NCBI GenBank assembly: GCA_025934375.1
Contig: JAICYD010000012.1
Span: 1-64,000 of the forward strand
Reading direction: 5' to 3'
Source: Streptosporangiaceae bacterium
Lineage (GTDB): Bacteria > Actinomycetota > Actinomycetes > Streptosporangiales > Streptosporangiaceae
Length of the DNA stretch: 64,000 nt
Position 1 is the stretch's first letter. The number at the start of each line of letters is the position of its first letter. The position numbers and the translations under genes are program-made. Below the pieces are notes generated by a model. It made no database searches. It was not told the DNA's origin and saw only the letters and a program-made list of their open reading frames with translations. Below are positions 27,449 to 37,836 of this stretch, piece by piece.

Positions 27449-30148
27449 GTGACGACGAGTAAGCCCGACGGCCTTCCCTCCCAGTACGCCCCCGCCGAGG
27501 TGGAGGGCCGCCTGTACGAGCGCTGGGAGAAGGCCGGCTACTTCCAGCCGGAGTCCTGCGAGAGCCCGGAAGCCGAGACTTTCTGCGTCGTACTTCCCCC
27601 GCCGAATGTCACCGGCAGCCTGCACATCGGCCACGCCCTCGACCACACGCTGATGGACATCCTGGTCCGCCGCCGCCGGATGCAGGGCTACCGCACGCTG
27701 TGGCTGCCCGGGATGGACCACGCGGGCATCGCGACGCAGAACGTCGTGGAGCGCGAGCTCGCCAAGGAGGGCCTGTCCCGGCACGACCTGGGCCGCGAGG
27801 CGTTCATCGAGCGCGTGTGGGAGTGGAAGGCCGAGTACGGTGGCCGGATCCTGAACCAGATGCGCCGCCTCGGCGACAGCGTGGACTGGTCCCGTGAGCG
27901 GTTCACCATGGATGAGGGGCTTTCGCGGGCCGTCTTGACGATCTTCAAGCAGTTCTACGACGACGGGCTGATCTACCGGGACAACCGGATCATCAACTGG
28001 TGCCCGCGCTGCCTCACCGCGCTGTCCGACATCGAGGTCGACCACACCGACGACGACGGCGAGCTCGTGTCGATCCGCTACGGCAGTGCTGAATCCAACA
28101 GTGCTGACCCCGGCAGCGGTGAACCGTCGATCGTGGTGGCGACCACCCGCGCCGAGACGATGCTCGGCGACACCGCCGTGGCCGTGCACCCCGACGACGA
28201 GCGCTACGCGCACCTGGTCGGGACGACCGTCGAGCTGCCTTTGACCGGCCGGCGGATCCCGATCGTGGCCGACGCGCACGTCGACCCGGCCTTTGGCACC
28301 GGCGCGGTGAAGGTGACCCCGGCGCACGACCCGAACGACTTCGAGATCGGCCGCCGCCATGGCCTCGAGGCGCTGGCGATCATGGACGAGCGCGGCGTGA
28401 TCACCGCCCCTGGCCCGTTCGCGGGGCTGGACCGCTTCGAGGCCCGGCCCGCGATCGTGGCCGCGCTGCGCGCCGACGGCCGGATCGTGCGCGAGATCCG
28501 CCCGTACCCGCACGCGGTGGGCCACTGCTCCCGTTGCGGGACGACCGTGGAGCCGAGGCTGTCCCTGCAGTGGTTCGTCCGGGTGGCACCGCTGGCCAAG
28601 GCGGCCGGCGACGCGGTGCGCGACGGCCGGGTGCGGTTGTCACCGCCGGAGATGAACGCCCGCTTTTTCGGCTGGGTCGATGACATGCACGACTGGTGCA
28701 TCAGCCGCCAGCTGTGGTGGGGCCACCGGATCCCGGTGTACTACGGGCCTGATGGCCAGGTGCGCTGCGTCGGGCCCGACGAGGCCGCTCCCGAGGGCTG
28801 GACGCAGGACGCCGACGTCCTGGACACCTGGTTCTCCTCCGGCCTGTGGCCATTCTCGACGCTCGGCTGGCCGGACGACACCGATGACCTGCGCACCTTC
28901 TACCCGACGAGCGTGCTGGGCACCGGCTACGACATCCTGTTCTTCTGGGTCGCCCGGATGATGATGTTCGGCCTGTACGCGATGCGGGGCACGGTGCCGG
29001 CCAGCACAGTGTCGACTAACGCGCCGCCCGCCGACGCCGTGCCCTTCCGCGTGGTGGCGCTGCATGGCCTGGTCCGTGACCAGTACGGCAAGAAGATGTC
29101 CAAGTCGCGCGGCAACACCGTGGACCCGATTGACTGGATGGACCGGTTCGGCACCGACGCGACCCGCTTCACCCTCGCCCGCGGCGCCACGCCCGGCAGC
29201 GACGAGGCGATCAGCGAGGACTGGGCGGCCGGCTCGCGCAACTTCTGCAACAAGCTCTGGAACGCGACCCGCTTCGCGCTGATGAACGGGGCCCACGCGG
29301 GCTCCGTGCCTCCCATTGCGGGGGGATCGTCCGTCCAGGGTGGCACTGAGTGCCTGTCGGTGACCGACCGGTGGATCTTGTCCCGGCTGTCCAGCGTGAT
29401 CGCCGAGGTCAACGGGCTGCTGGAGGACTACGAGTTCGGCAAGGCCTGCGAGGCGCTGTACCACTTCGCCTGGGATGAGTTCTGCGACTGGTACCTGGAG
29501 CTGATCAAGGTGCCGCTCGCCGCCGGGGGACCGACCGCCGAGGCGACACGGGACGTGCTCGGGTTCGTGCTCGACCAGATGCTGCGATTGCTGCACCCGG
29601 TCATGCCGTACGTGACCGACGAGCTGTGGACCGCGCTCACTGGCGAGGACTCAGTCATGGTGGCTGCCTGGCCGTCGTTCTCCCGCCCTGACGCCGCCGC
29701 CGAGGCGGAGCTCGCGTCGGTCATGCGCCTGGTGACCGAGATCCGCCGGTTCCGCTCCGACCAGGGGCTGAAGCCGGGCCAGAAGGTCGCGGCCCGGCTC
29801 GACGGCGTCTGCGGCACGGCCCTGGCCGCCCACGAGGAGCCGATCCGGTCGCTGCTTCGGCTCACCGAGCCGGGAGATGGCTTCGCCGCCTCGGCCTCGC
29901 TGGTGGCCGAGGGCATCACCGTGCGGATCGACCTGGCCGGGACCGTGGACGTAGCCGCCGAGCGCAGGCGGCTGGAGAAGGATCTCGCCGCCGCGCGCAA
30001 GGAGGCCGCGCAGGTGTCGGCCAAGCTCGGCAACGAGGGCTTCATGGCCAAGGCGCCACAGGACGTTGTGGCCAAGACCCGGGAGCGACTGGCGATCGCC
30101 GAGGCGGACATCGCCCGGCTGGAAACTCGATTTGCGGCCCTTGCGTAA
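27449..30148 (+). CDS. valS: Valyl-tRNA synthetase, bacterial type
   Basis: Class I synthetase charging tRNA-Val, 899 residues. HIGH motif [15 protein letters not shown] lies near residues 52-66. The editing (CP1) domain has [28 protein letters not shown] appears as [10 protein letters not shown] near 547. The C-terminus carries the coiled-coil arm ([21 protein letters not shown] to LETRFAALA) that marks the bacterial subtype. Everything needed for activity is present. The GTG start is at 27449. It is followed by only 17 bp and then a second, different valyl-tRNA synthetase. folC comes after both, as in other actinobacteria with a single valS. Confidence 0.95.
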   Translation: MTTSKPDGLPSQYAPAEVEGRLYERWEKAGYFQPESCESPEAETFCVVLPPPNVTGSLHIGHALDHTLMDILVRRRRMQGYRTLWLPGMDHAGIATQNVVERELAKEGLSRHDLGREAFIERVWEWKAEYGGRILNQMRRLGDSVDWSRERFTMDEGLSRAVLTIFKQFYDDGLIYRDNRIINWCPRCLTALSDIEVDHTDDDGELVSIRYGSAESNSADPGSGEPSIVVATTRAETMLGDTAVAVHPDDERYAHLVGTTVELPLTGRRIPIVADAHVDPAFGTGAVKVTPAHDPNDFEIGRRHGLEALAIMDERGVITAPGPFAGLDRFEARPAIVAALRADGRIVREIRPYPHAVGHCSRCGTTVEPRLSLQWFVRVAPLAKAAGDAVRDGRVRLSPPEMNARFFGWVDDMHDWCISRQLWWGHRIPVYYGPDGQVRCVGPDEAAPEGWTQDADVLDTWFSSGLWPFSTLGWPDDTDDLRTFYPTSVLGTGYDILFFWVARMMMFGLYAMRGTVPASTVSTNAPPADAVPFRVVALHGLVRDQYGKKMSKSRGNTVDPIDWMDRFGTDATRFTLARGATPGSDEAISEDWAAGSRNFCNKLWNATRFALMNGAHAGSVPPIAGGSSVQGGTECLSVTDRWILSRLSSVIAEVNGLLEDYEFGKACEALYHFAWDEFCDWYLELIKVPLAAGGPTAEATRDVLGFVLDQMLRLLHPVMPYVTDELWTALTGEDSVMVAAWPSFSRPDAAAEAELASVMRLVTEIRRFRSDQGLKPGQKVAARLDGVCGTALAAHEEPIRSLLRLTEPGDGFAASASLVAEGITVRIDLAGTVDVAAERRRLEKDLAAARKEAAQVSAKLGNEGFMAKAPQDVVAKTRERLAIAEADIARLETRFAALA

Positions 30149-30165
30149 CTGAATACCCTCGGCTC

Positions 30166-32733
30166 ATGACAGATGCGCCGACTAGGCTTCCCGTGCCAGA
30201 AAAGCCCGCCCTCGACGGCCTTGAGGACCGCTGGGTACCGGTATGGGACTCCCTCGGCGTATACGCGTTCGACCGGACCAAGGCCCGCGAGCAGGTCTTC
30301 GCCATCGACACTCCGCCGCCCACGGTGAGCGGGTCACTGCACGTCGGGCACGTGTTCTCCTACACCCAGACCGATGCGGTAGCCCGCTACCAGCGAATGC
30401 GCGGCCGCGAGGTGTTCTACCCGATGGGCTGGGACGATAACGGCCTGCCGACCGAGCGCCGGGTGCAGAACTACTACGGGGTCCGCTGCGACCCGGCGCT
30501 GCCCTACGATCCGGCGTTCACCCCTCCGGCGGAACCGGGCAAACAGCAGATCCCGGTTTCCCGGCGGAACTTCATCGAGCTATGCGAGCGGCTCACCGCC
30601 GACGATGAGCAGGCGTTCGAGGCGATGTGGCGGCGGCTGGGCCTGTCGGTGGACTGGTCCATGACCTACCAGACGATCGACGCCCGGGCGCGCGCGACCT
30701 CGCAGCGGGCGTTCCTGCACAACCTGGCCCGCGGCGAGGCGTACCTGACCGAGGCGCCGACCCTGTGGGACGTGACGTTCCGCACCGCGGTCGCCCAGGC
30801 GGAGCTGGAGGACCGGGAGCGCCCCGGTGCCTACCATCAGCTGGTCTTCCACGGGCCCGCGGGACGCGACATCGAGATCGCCACGACCCGCCCCGAACTG
30901 CTGCCGGCCTGCGTCGCGCTGGTCGCGCACCCGGACGACGAGCGGTACCAGCCGCTGTTCGGGCGCACCGCCGTGACGCCGGTCTTCGGGGTGGAAGTGC
31001 CGATCGTCGCCCATCACCTGGCCGACGCCGGGAAGGGCACCGGCATCGCCATGGTGTGCACGTTCGGCGATACCGCCGACGTCACCTGGTGGCGGGAGCT
31101 GCGGCTGGCCACCCGGCCGGTGATCGGCTGGGACGGCCGGTTCCTGCCCGACCCGCCGCCCGGAGTGGACAGCGAGGCCGCCCGGGCGGCGTACGCGCGG
31201 CTAGCGGGGGCAACCCCGGTCACCGCGCGGGAGCGGATCGTCGCGATGCTGCGCGTCGGGGGCGAGATGCTCGGCGAGCCGCGGCCGGTCACGCACCCCG
31301 TGAAGTTCTACGAGAAGGGTGACAAGCCGCTGGAGATCGTCACCACCCGCCAGTGGTACATCCGCAACGGCGGGCGCGATGAGGAGCTACGCGCGGTGCT
31401 GCTGGAGCGCGGCGCCCAGCTGGAGTGGGTGCCCCCGCACATGAAGGTGCGCTACGACAACTGGGTCAGCGGGCTCAACGGGGACTGGCTGATCAGCCGG
31501 CAGCGGTTCTTCGGCGTGGCGGTGCCCGTCTGGTACCGACTCGACGATGCCGGGAACATCGTGTACGACGACCCGCTGGTGCCATCCGACGATCAGCTCC
31601 CGGTCGATCCCAGCACCGACGGGCCGGCCGGGTACGCGCCCGGCCAGCGCGGGATGCCGGGCGGGTTCACCGGTGACCCGGACGTGTTTGACACGTGGGC
31701 GACGTCCTCGCTGAGCCCGTACATCGTCGGCGGCTGGCGCCACGACGATGACCTTTTCCGCCGCGTCTTCCCGATGGACATGCGGCCTCAGGCGCATGAG
31801 ATCATCCGCACCTGGCTGTTCTCCAGCGTGCTGCGCGCCCACTACGAGCACGGCCAGCTGCCCTGGCGATCGGTCGCGATCGCCGGCTGGATCTTGGACC
31901 CGGACCGCAAGAAGATGTCCAAGTCCAAGGGCAACGTGGTCACGCCGGCCGACCTGCTGGCCGAGTACGGCTCGGACGCGGTCCGGTACTGGGCCGTCAG
32001 CGCGCGCCCGGGAACGGACACGGCGTTCGACACCGGCCAGATGAGGATAGGTCGCCGGCTCGCCATCAAGCTGCTGAACGCCAGCAAGTTCGTCCTCGGC
32101 ATCGGGGAGCCCGAGCCGGGCGCTCGCGTGACGGAGGCCATCGACCAGGCGATGCTCGCTGAGCTGGGTGCCACGATCGCGGCCGCGACCGGCTGGTTCG
32201 ACAAGTTCGACTACGCGCGGGCGCTGGAACGGACCGAGGCGTTCTTCTGGAACTTCTGCGACAACTACCTGGAGCTCGTCAAGGAGCGCGCCTACGGCCA
32301 GAACGCCCTGCCCGGCGATGCGCCCAGCGCGTCCGCCCGGGCGGCGCTGCGCATCGCGCTGGCCGCGATCGCGCGCCTGTTCGCGCCGCTGCTGCCGTTC
32401 GTGACCGAAGAGGTCTGGTCCTGGTGGCGTGACGGCTCGGTGCACCGCGCGCCCTGGCCCAGCGTCGCCGAGCTCGATGGCGTCATCGCCGACGCCGACC
32501 GCGAGGTGCTGGCGGTGGCGTCGGAGGTGATCGCCGCCGTCCGCAAGGCCAAGTCGGAGTCCAAGGTCTCGATGCGCACCGAAGTGGCCAGCCTCCAGGT
32601 CCGCGCTTCGCCCGACGCCCTCGCCCGGCTGACGCTGGCCGAGCCCGACCTGCGCGCCGCCGCCCGCGCCCGGGCGATCGACCACGTCCCCGCCGACACG
32701 AGCGACCTCCAGGTGACGGTCACCCTCTCCTAG
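30166..32733 (+). CDS. valS: Second valyl-tRNA synthetase, archaeal-like type
   Basis: An 855-residue class I synthetase of the subtype grouped as PRK13208, more like archaeal ValS than the adjacent enzyme. HIGH motif TVSGSLHVGHVFSYTQTDA is near residues 49-67; the catalytic region continues FYPMGWDDNGLPTERRVQNYYGVRCDP. The editing domain has ATTRPELLPACVALVAHPDDERYQPLFG, and KMSKS is DRKKMSKSKGN near 582. It lacks the coiled-coil arm of its neighbour and ends DLQVTVTLS. All core motifs are intact, so it should be active. It may act as a spare under particular conditions or resist an inhibitor of the first enzyme (inference). Confidence 0.9.
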   Translation: MTDAPTRLPVPEKPALDGLEDRWVPVWDSLGVYAFDRTKAREQVFAIDTPPPTVSGSLHVGHVFSYTQTDAVARYQRMRGREVFYPMGWDDNGLPTERRVQNYYGVRCDPALPYDPAFTPPAEPGKQQIPVSRRNFIELCERLTADDEQAFEAMWRRLGLSVDWSMTYQTIDARARATSQRAFLHNLARGEAYLTEAPTLWDVTFRTAVAQAELEDRERPGAYHQLVFHGPAGRDIEIATTRPELLPACVALVAHPDDERYQPLFGRTAVTPVFGVEVPIVAHHLADAGKGTGIAMVCTFGDTADVTWWRELRLATRPVIGWDGRFLPDPPPGVDSEAARAAYARLAGATPVTARERIVAMLRVGGEMLGEPRPVTHPVKFYEKGDKPLEIVTTRQWYIRNGGRDEELRAVLLERGAQLEWVPPHMKVRYDNWVSGLNGDWLISRQRFFGVAVPVWYRLDDAGNIVYDDPLVPSDDQLPVDPSTDGPAGYAPGQRGMPGGFTGDPDVFDTWATSSLSPYIVGGWRHDDDLFRRVFPMDMRPQAHEIIRTWLFSSVLRAHYEHGQLPWRSVAIAGWILDPDRKKMSKSKGNVVTPADLLAEYGSDAVRYWAVSARPGTDTAFDTGQMRIGRRLAIKLLNASKFVLGIGEPEPGARVTEAIDQAMLAELGATIAAATGWFDKFDYARALERTEAFFWNFCDNYLELVKERAYGQNALPGDAPSASARAALRIALAAIARLFAPLLPFVTEEVWSWWRDGSVHRAPWPSVAELDGVIADADREVLAVASEVIAAVRKAKSESKVSMRTEVASLQVRASPDALARLTLAEPDLRAAARARAIDHVPADTSDLQVTVTLS

Positions 32734-32760
32734 CCGGCAGCGTCCGCCCGAACGACACGA

Positions 32761-32791
32761 CAGGTGCCCCGCCACCGCGGCGGGGCACCTG
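32761..32791 (+). terminator. Terminator after the tandem valS genes
   Basis: A perfect 13-bp stem (CAGGTGCCCCGCC and complement) with a 5-base loop starts 27 bases after the stop and is followed by CTCGCCTTTCC. Confidence 0.75.
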
Positions 32792-32835
32792 CTCGCCTTT
32801 CCAGGACCACAGCCCAAGAGCTCCGTAAGTAGTCC

Positions 32836-33130
32836 CGTTCCGGGGCGCGAGGGCCAACGACGCGAAGGCATTCCGGGACTGAATGGCCATTGACCTGCTC
32901 TATCCGTGTCGCAAGGGCCATCGACCGCGAGGCGTTCCGGGGCGGAGGGGCCAGCGACACGGCAAGTACCAGGGCGGAAGGGCCAGCGACACGGGTGAAC
33001 CGGCACCCACCCGGGGGCGGAAGGGCCAGCGACACGGGTGAACCGGCCCCCACCCGGGGGCGGAAGGGCCAGCGACACGGGTGAACCGGCCCCCACCCCG
33101 GGGCGGGAACGCCAGCGACACGGGAGAACC
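32836..33130. repeat. Degenerate minisatellite array before folC
   Basis: About eight units share the core GGGGCGGAAGGGCCAGCGAC. The last four (from about 32974) are nearly identical, with a period of 43-45 bp, each ending GTGAACCGGC then CCCACCC. Upstream units are shorter and more diverged. The array fills most of the 462-bp valS-folC gap. An open frame on the reverse strand across it is an artefact of the repeat. Confidence 0.88.
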
Positions 33131-33195
33131 AGGCTGCGGACCGGACGCGAGAGCGCCCGGGGGGTGCGCATCGGGCTGGCAGTAGGCTGAACAGC

Positions 33196-34668
33196 GTGGA
33201 CATTGAGGAGCGGCTGCGCGAGGCGGAGCTCGAGATCGCGGATCGGCGGCCGGAGCACCAGATCTCGCCAACCCTGGACCGGATCGCGACGCTCACGTCA
33301 ATGCTGGGCGACCCGCAGCGGGCATACCAGGTCATCCACGTCACTGGCACCAACGGCAAGACGTCGATGACCCGGATGATCGACTCGCTGCTGCGCGAGC
33401 GAGGGCTGCGCACCGGCCGGTTCACCAGCCCGCACCTGGTCTCGATGCGCGAGCGGATCTGCGTTGACGGCGTGCCCCTGGACGCCGAGCGGTTCGTGGA
33501 GATCTACGAGGAACTGCTGCCGCTCATCCAGCTGACCGATGACCGCCAGTCGGCGCCATTGTCGTTCTTCGAGGTGCTGACGGGGATGGCGTTCGCCGCG
33601 TTCGCGGACGCGCCCGTTGACGTCGCGGTGATCGAGGTCGGCATGGGCGGCCGGTGGGACGCGACCAACGTCGCCGACGGAGCCATCGCCGTGATCGGGC
33701 CGGTCGCGATGGACCACACGCAATGGCTGGGCGACACGATCGAGGCGATCGCGAGCGAGAAGGCCGGCATCATCAAGCCGGGCGCGGTGGCCATCCTCGC
33801 GCAGCAGCCGCAGGTAGCGGCGGCCGAGGTCGTGCTGGAGCACGCCGCCGCGGTCGGGGCCACCGTGGCCCGCGAGGGTATTGAGTTCGGCGTGCTGGGC
33901 CGGGAGATGGCGGTTGGCGGGCAGTCGCTGACGCTGCGCGGCCTGCGCGGTACCTACGACGAGGTGTACCTGCCGTTGTTCGGCGCCTACCAGGCGGGCA
34001 ATGCGGCCTGCGCGCTCGCGGCCGTCGAGGCGTTCGCCGGAGTCGCTCAGGTCATCGCCACTGACAGCGGCTCGCTGGAGCTCGGGCCGGGCCTCAACTC
34101 GGCCGGGCTGGACACCGACCTGGTGCGCGACGGCTTCGGCAAGGCGAGCTCGCCAGGACGGCTGGAGATCCTGCGGCGCAGCCCCACGGTCATCGCCGAC
34201 TCCTCGCACAACCCGGCCGGGATGGCGGCGACCATCGAGGCGCTGCACGAGTCGTTCCGGTTCACCCGCCTGATCGGGGTCCTCGCGGTCGCCGCCGACA
34301 AGGACGTGACCGGCGTCCTCGAAGACCTGGAGCCGGTGCTGTCGCACATCGTGGTGTCAGGCAACAGCTCGCCTCGGTCGATGCTCGCCGCCCAGCTGGG
34401 CGAGCTGGCGATCGAGGTTTTCGGCGAGGATCGCGTGATCGTGCGGGACCGGCTCGACGACGCGATCGAAGCGGCGGTCGGGCTCGCCGACGAGTCGGCC
34501 GGCCCGGACGACATCCCGGGCGGCAACGCCGTCTTGGTCACCGGTTCGGTCGTGACCGCCGGGGACGCGCGGGCGCTGCTGGCACCCGGGCGCGCGGCCG
34601 ATGGCGACGTGCCGCCCCCGCCAGGGACCCCGTCCCGCCACTCATTCACGGTAGGAGACTTGTCATGA
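33196..34668 (+). CDS. folC: Folylpolyglutamate synthase / dihydrofolate synthase
   Basis: Mur-ligase-type ATP-dependent enzyme that adds glutamate to dihydropteroate and folates, 490 residues. The P-loop HVTGTNGKTSMTRMID lies at about 49-64; SPHLVSMRERICVDG and the FFEVLTGMAFAAFADAPVDVAVIEVGMGGRWDATN block are family signatures. The C-terminal domain has VIADSSHNPAGM. The GTG start at 33196 lies just after the minisatellite array. The DUF4233 gene follows by 28 bp with its own ribosome site. Confidence 0.95.
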   Translation: MDIEERLREAELEIADRRPEHQISPTLDRIATLTSMLGDPQRAYQVIHVTGTNGKTSMTRMIDSLLRERGLRTGRFTSPHLVSMRERICVDGVPLDAERFVEIYEELLPLIQLTDDRQSAPLSFFEVLTGMAFAAFADAPVDVAVIEVGMGGRWDATNVADGAIAVIGPVAMDHTQWLGDTIEAIASEKAGIIKPGAVAILAQQPQVAAAEVVLEHAAAVGATVAREGIEFGVLGREMAVGGQSLTLRGLRGTYDEVYLPLFGAYQAGNAACALAAVEAFAGVAQVIATDSGSLELGPGLNSAGLDTDLVRDGFGKASSPGRLEILRRSPTVIADSSHNPAGMAATIEALHESFRFTRLIGVLAVAADKDVTGVLEDLEPVLSHIVVSGNSSPRSMLAAQLGELAIEVFGEDRVIVRDRLDDAIEAAVGLADESAGPDDIPGGNAVLVTGSVVTAGDARALLAPGRAADGDVPPPPGTPSRHSFTVGDLS

Positions 34669-34696
34669 GCCGGCCGGTTGTCGTCGGAGGTACCTC

Positions 34697-35062
34697 ATGA
34701 AGCGGCTGTGCGGGACAGTGCTGGGCATGGAGGCCGTCCTCGTGGCGCTCTGCATCGTCCCCGCGATGGTCCTCCAGCACGTGAGCGGGGCAGTCGCGGG
34801 CGGCATCGGCGGCGCCATCGCCATCGCGGCGATCGTGCTCGCCGGGTTCGTCGGCAAGCGCAAATGGGCCCTGATCGCCGGCAGCATCCTGCAGTTCCTC
34901 GTGATCGCGGCCGGCGTGGTGCTCCCCGCCATGTACGTGCTCGGCGTCATCTTCACCGCCCTGTGGTTCGGCGGCATCAAGCTCGCCCGCAAGTGGGAAG
35001 CCACCGAGGCCGCCCGGGCCAAGGAAGCCGCCCAGGTCCCGCAGTCCGCCCCCTCCGCATAG
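34697..35062 (+). CDS. DUF4233 membrane protein
   Basis: A 121-residue protein with four membrane segments and a charged C-terminus (KLARKWEATEAARAKEAAQ). It matches DUF4233, a family found directly after folC in actinobacteria; no function is known. ATG 34697 follows GGAGGT by about five bases. The position between folC and ndk is conserved in Streptomyces and relatives. Confidence 0.85.
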   Translation: MKRLCGTVLGMEAVLVALCIVPAMVLQHVSGAVAGGIGGAIAIAAIVLAGFVGKRKWALIAGSILQFLVIAAGVVLPAMYVLGVIFTALWFGGIKLARKWEATEAARAKEAAQVPQSAPSA

Positions 35063-35317
35063 CGCGGCCCGAGTCGGTCGCGAAACCGGCAAATGGCGCA
35101 AATGTCTTACCCTGGCTGCTCCGCGGGACACAGATCAGTCAACTAGGGCATGTGATGACCGGCGGTGTTCGGCTACCCGGTAGGCTTCCAGCAGGTGGCT
35201 CAGCCCCCGCGCGGCTAGCCAGGTCGACCATCGCCGGAGCCCGGCGCGCCTGCCAACGCATCGCGCCCCGGCCAACCCTGGTCACAAATGCGTCAATAAC
35301 TTTGCAAGGGAGCATCA

Positions 35318-35728
35318 GTGCCTCAGCGCACCCTCATTTTGGTCAAGCCGGATGGTGTTCGCCGGAACCTCATCGGGGAGGTCATATCCCGAATTGAGCG
35401 AAAGGGCCTGAAGATCGTCGCGCTGGAACTTCGCACAATCGAGATCGACACCGCGCAGGCCCACTACGCTGAGCACGCCGAGCGGCCGTTCTTCGGCGAG
35501 CTGGTCGAGTTCATCACCGGGGGGCCGCTGGTGGCCATCGTGGCTGAGGGGCCGAACGCGATCGCCGCGTTCCGGCAGCTAGCTGGCAAGACCAACCCCG
35601 TTGACGCTGAGGCCGGCTCCATCCGGGGTTCCTTCGCCCTGGAGGTCGGGCAGAACATCGTGCACGGCTCGGACTCCCCGGAGTCCGCCGAGCGCGAGAT
35701 CAAGATCTTCTTCCCCGAACTCGTTTAA
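35318..35728 (+). CDS. ndk: Nucleoside diphosphate kinase
   Basis: Transfers the gamma-phosphate between nucleoside triphosphates and diphosphates, 136 residues. The phosphohistidine is His116 in QNIVHGSDS. The N-terminal [19 protein letters not shown], the mid-chain [18 protein letters not shown] and the [12 protein letters not shown] segment are all as in the family. The GTG start at 35318 follows AAGGGAG. A 255-bp gap separates it from the DUF4233 gene, so it probably has its own promoter. Confidence 0.97.
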   Translation: MPQRTLILVKPDGVRRNLIGEVISRIERKGLKIVALELRTIEIDTAQAHYAEHAERPFFGELVEFITGGPLVAIVAEGPNAIAAFRQLAGKTNPVDAEAGSIRGSFALEVGQNIVHGSDSPESAEREIKIFFPELV

Positions 35729-35884
35729 CGGTCCGCGCGCTGGCCCAAGTAAGAGAGTACGAGGGCCATCCGCCCAAACCCACCGACGGGGGTCGGCGGA
35801 GCACAAGCGAGCGGAACAAAGCCCGCGTGAACAATTCGTGAAGAATCTCCCTGGCGTTTTCGGACCGGAAGGTGCTCGTTCCTG

Positions 35885-36916
<1,032 letters not shown>

Positions 36917-36979
36917 GCACGCAAGCAACACAAAATACCGCTTGGGGGAGCGGGGCCGTGGGAGAGACGGAGCTAGCTC

Positions 36980-37834
36980 GTGCATGAAAACCGGCGGACA
37001 CGCCTTGCTCTCGCCGTGCTGCTGGTCGCGGCTATCGCACTGATCACGCTCAGTTATCGCAGCGGCGGCACCTCCGGCGCCAACGGCGCTGGCAACTCGC
37101 TGTTCGGCCCGGTCGAGAACGCCGCGGGGTACGTCACCCGCCCCATCGAGGGGTTCTTCCACGCGATCGGCCACGACGACGCCACCGAGATCGCGAACCT
37201 GCAAACGCAAAACGACCAGCTCCGCGCCCAGCTCAGCAGGCTCCAGCTCTCGCAGTCCGACGCGCGGCAGCTCAACAAGCTGCTTCAGCTGGACGCGCGC
37301 GGCGGCTACAAGATCGTCGCCGCCAGCGTGATCGCGGCCGGCGGCAGCTACTCCGACACCGTCACCATCGACGCCGGGTCCAAGGACGGGATACAGGCCG
37401 ACGAAACCGTCCTCAACGGCAATGGCCTGGTCGGCACCGTCACCAGCGTCGGCCCCACCACGTCGACCGTCCTGCTCGCCTCCGACGCGTCGGCGACGGT
37501 CGGCGTCAGGCTGGCCGGCACCAACACCATAGGCGCGATCACCGGGGCCGGAACCACGATGGCGGGCAGCGACACGCTCCGCCTGCGGCTCTTCAGTGCC
37601 AGCGCCACCCTCCAGCCCGGCGACGCCCTGGTCACCTTCGGGTCCGTGGGCGGCCGCCCCTACGTCGCCGGGGTCCCCGTCGGCACCGTCACCTCCATCA
37701 CCAGCCAGCCCGGATCGCTCACGCAGACCGCCCTGGTCACCCCGTTCGCGGACTTCTCCGGCCTCGGCGTGGTGGGCGTGGTCATCGCGGTGCCGCGCGC
37801 CGACCCGCGCGACTCGGTGCTGGGCGGGCACTGA
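36980..37834 (+). CDS. mreC: Rod-shape-determining protein MreC
   Basis: Bitopic membrane protein of the elongation or spore-wall machinery, 284 residues. One membrane segment at about 8-25 is followed by a coiled coil (about 70-105: EIANLQTQNDQLRAQLSRLQLSQSDARQLNKLLQ). The extracytoplasmic beta-barrel pair holds the conserved IDAGSKDGIQADETVLNGNGLVGTV. The start is GTG 36980. mreD begins two bases after the stop. Confidence 0.93.
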   Translation: MHENRRTRLALAVLLVAAIALITLSYRSGGTSGANGAGNSLFGPVENAAGYVTRPIEGFFHAIGHDDATEIANLQTQNDQLRAQLSRLQLSQSDARQLNKLLQLDARGGYKIVAASVIAAGGSYSDTVTIDAGSKDGIQADETVLNGNGLVGTVTSVGPTTSTVLLASDASATVGVRLAGTNTIGAITGAGTTMAGSDTLRLRLFSASATLQPGDALVTFGSVGGRPYVAGVPVGTVTSITSQPGSLTQTALVTPFADFSGLGVVGVVIAVPRADPRDSVLGGH

Positions 37835-37836
37835 CG

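Noticed and set aside
32836..33130. CRISPR array
   Set aside because: The units are contiguous with variation throughout; there are no constant repeats separated by unique spacers and no cas genes.
31387..33258. A long open frame on the reverse strand through valS2 and the minisatellite
   Set aside because: It lies antisense to conserved coding sequence and its repetitive part is just the translated minisatellite; no domain is recognisable.
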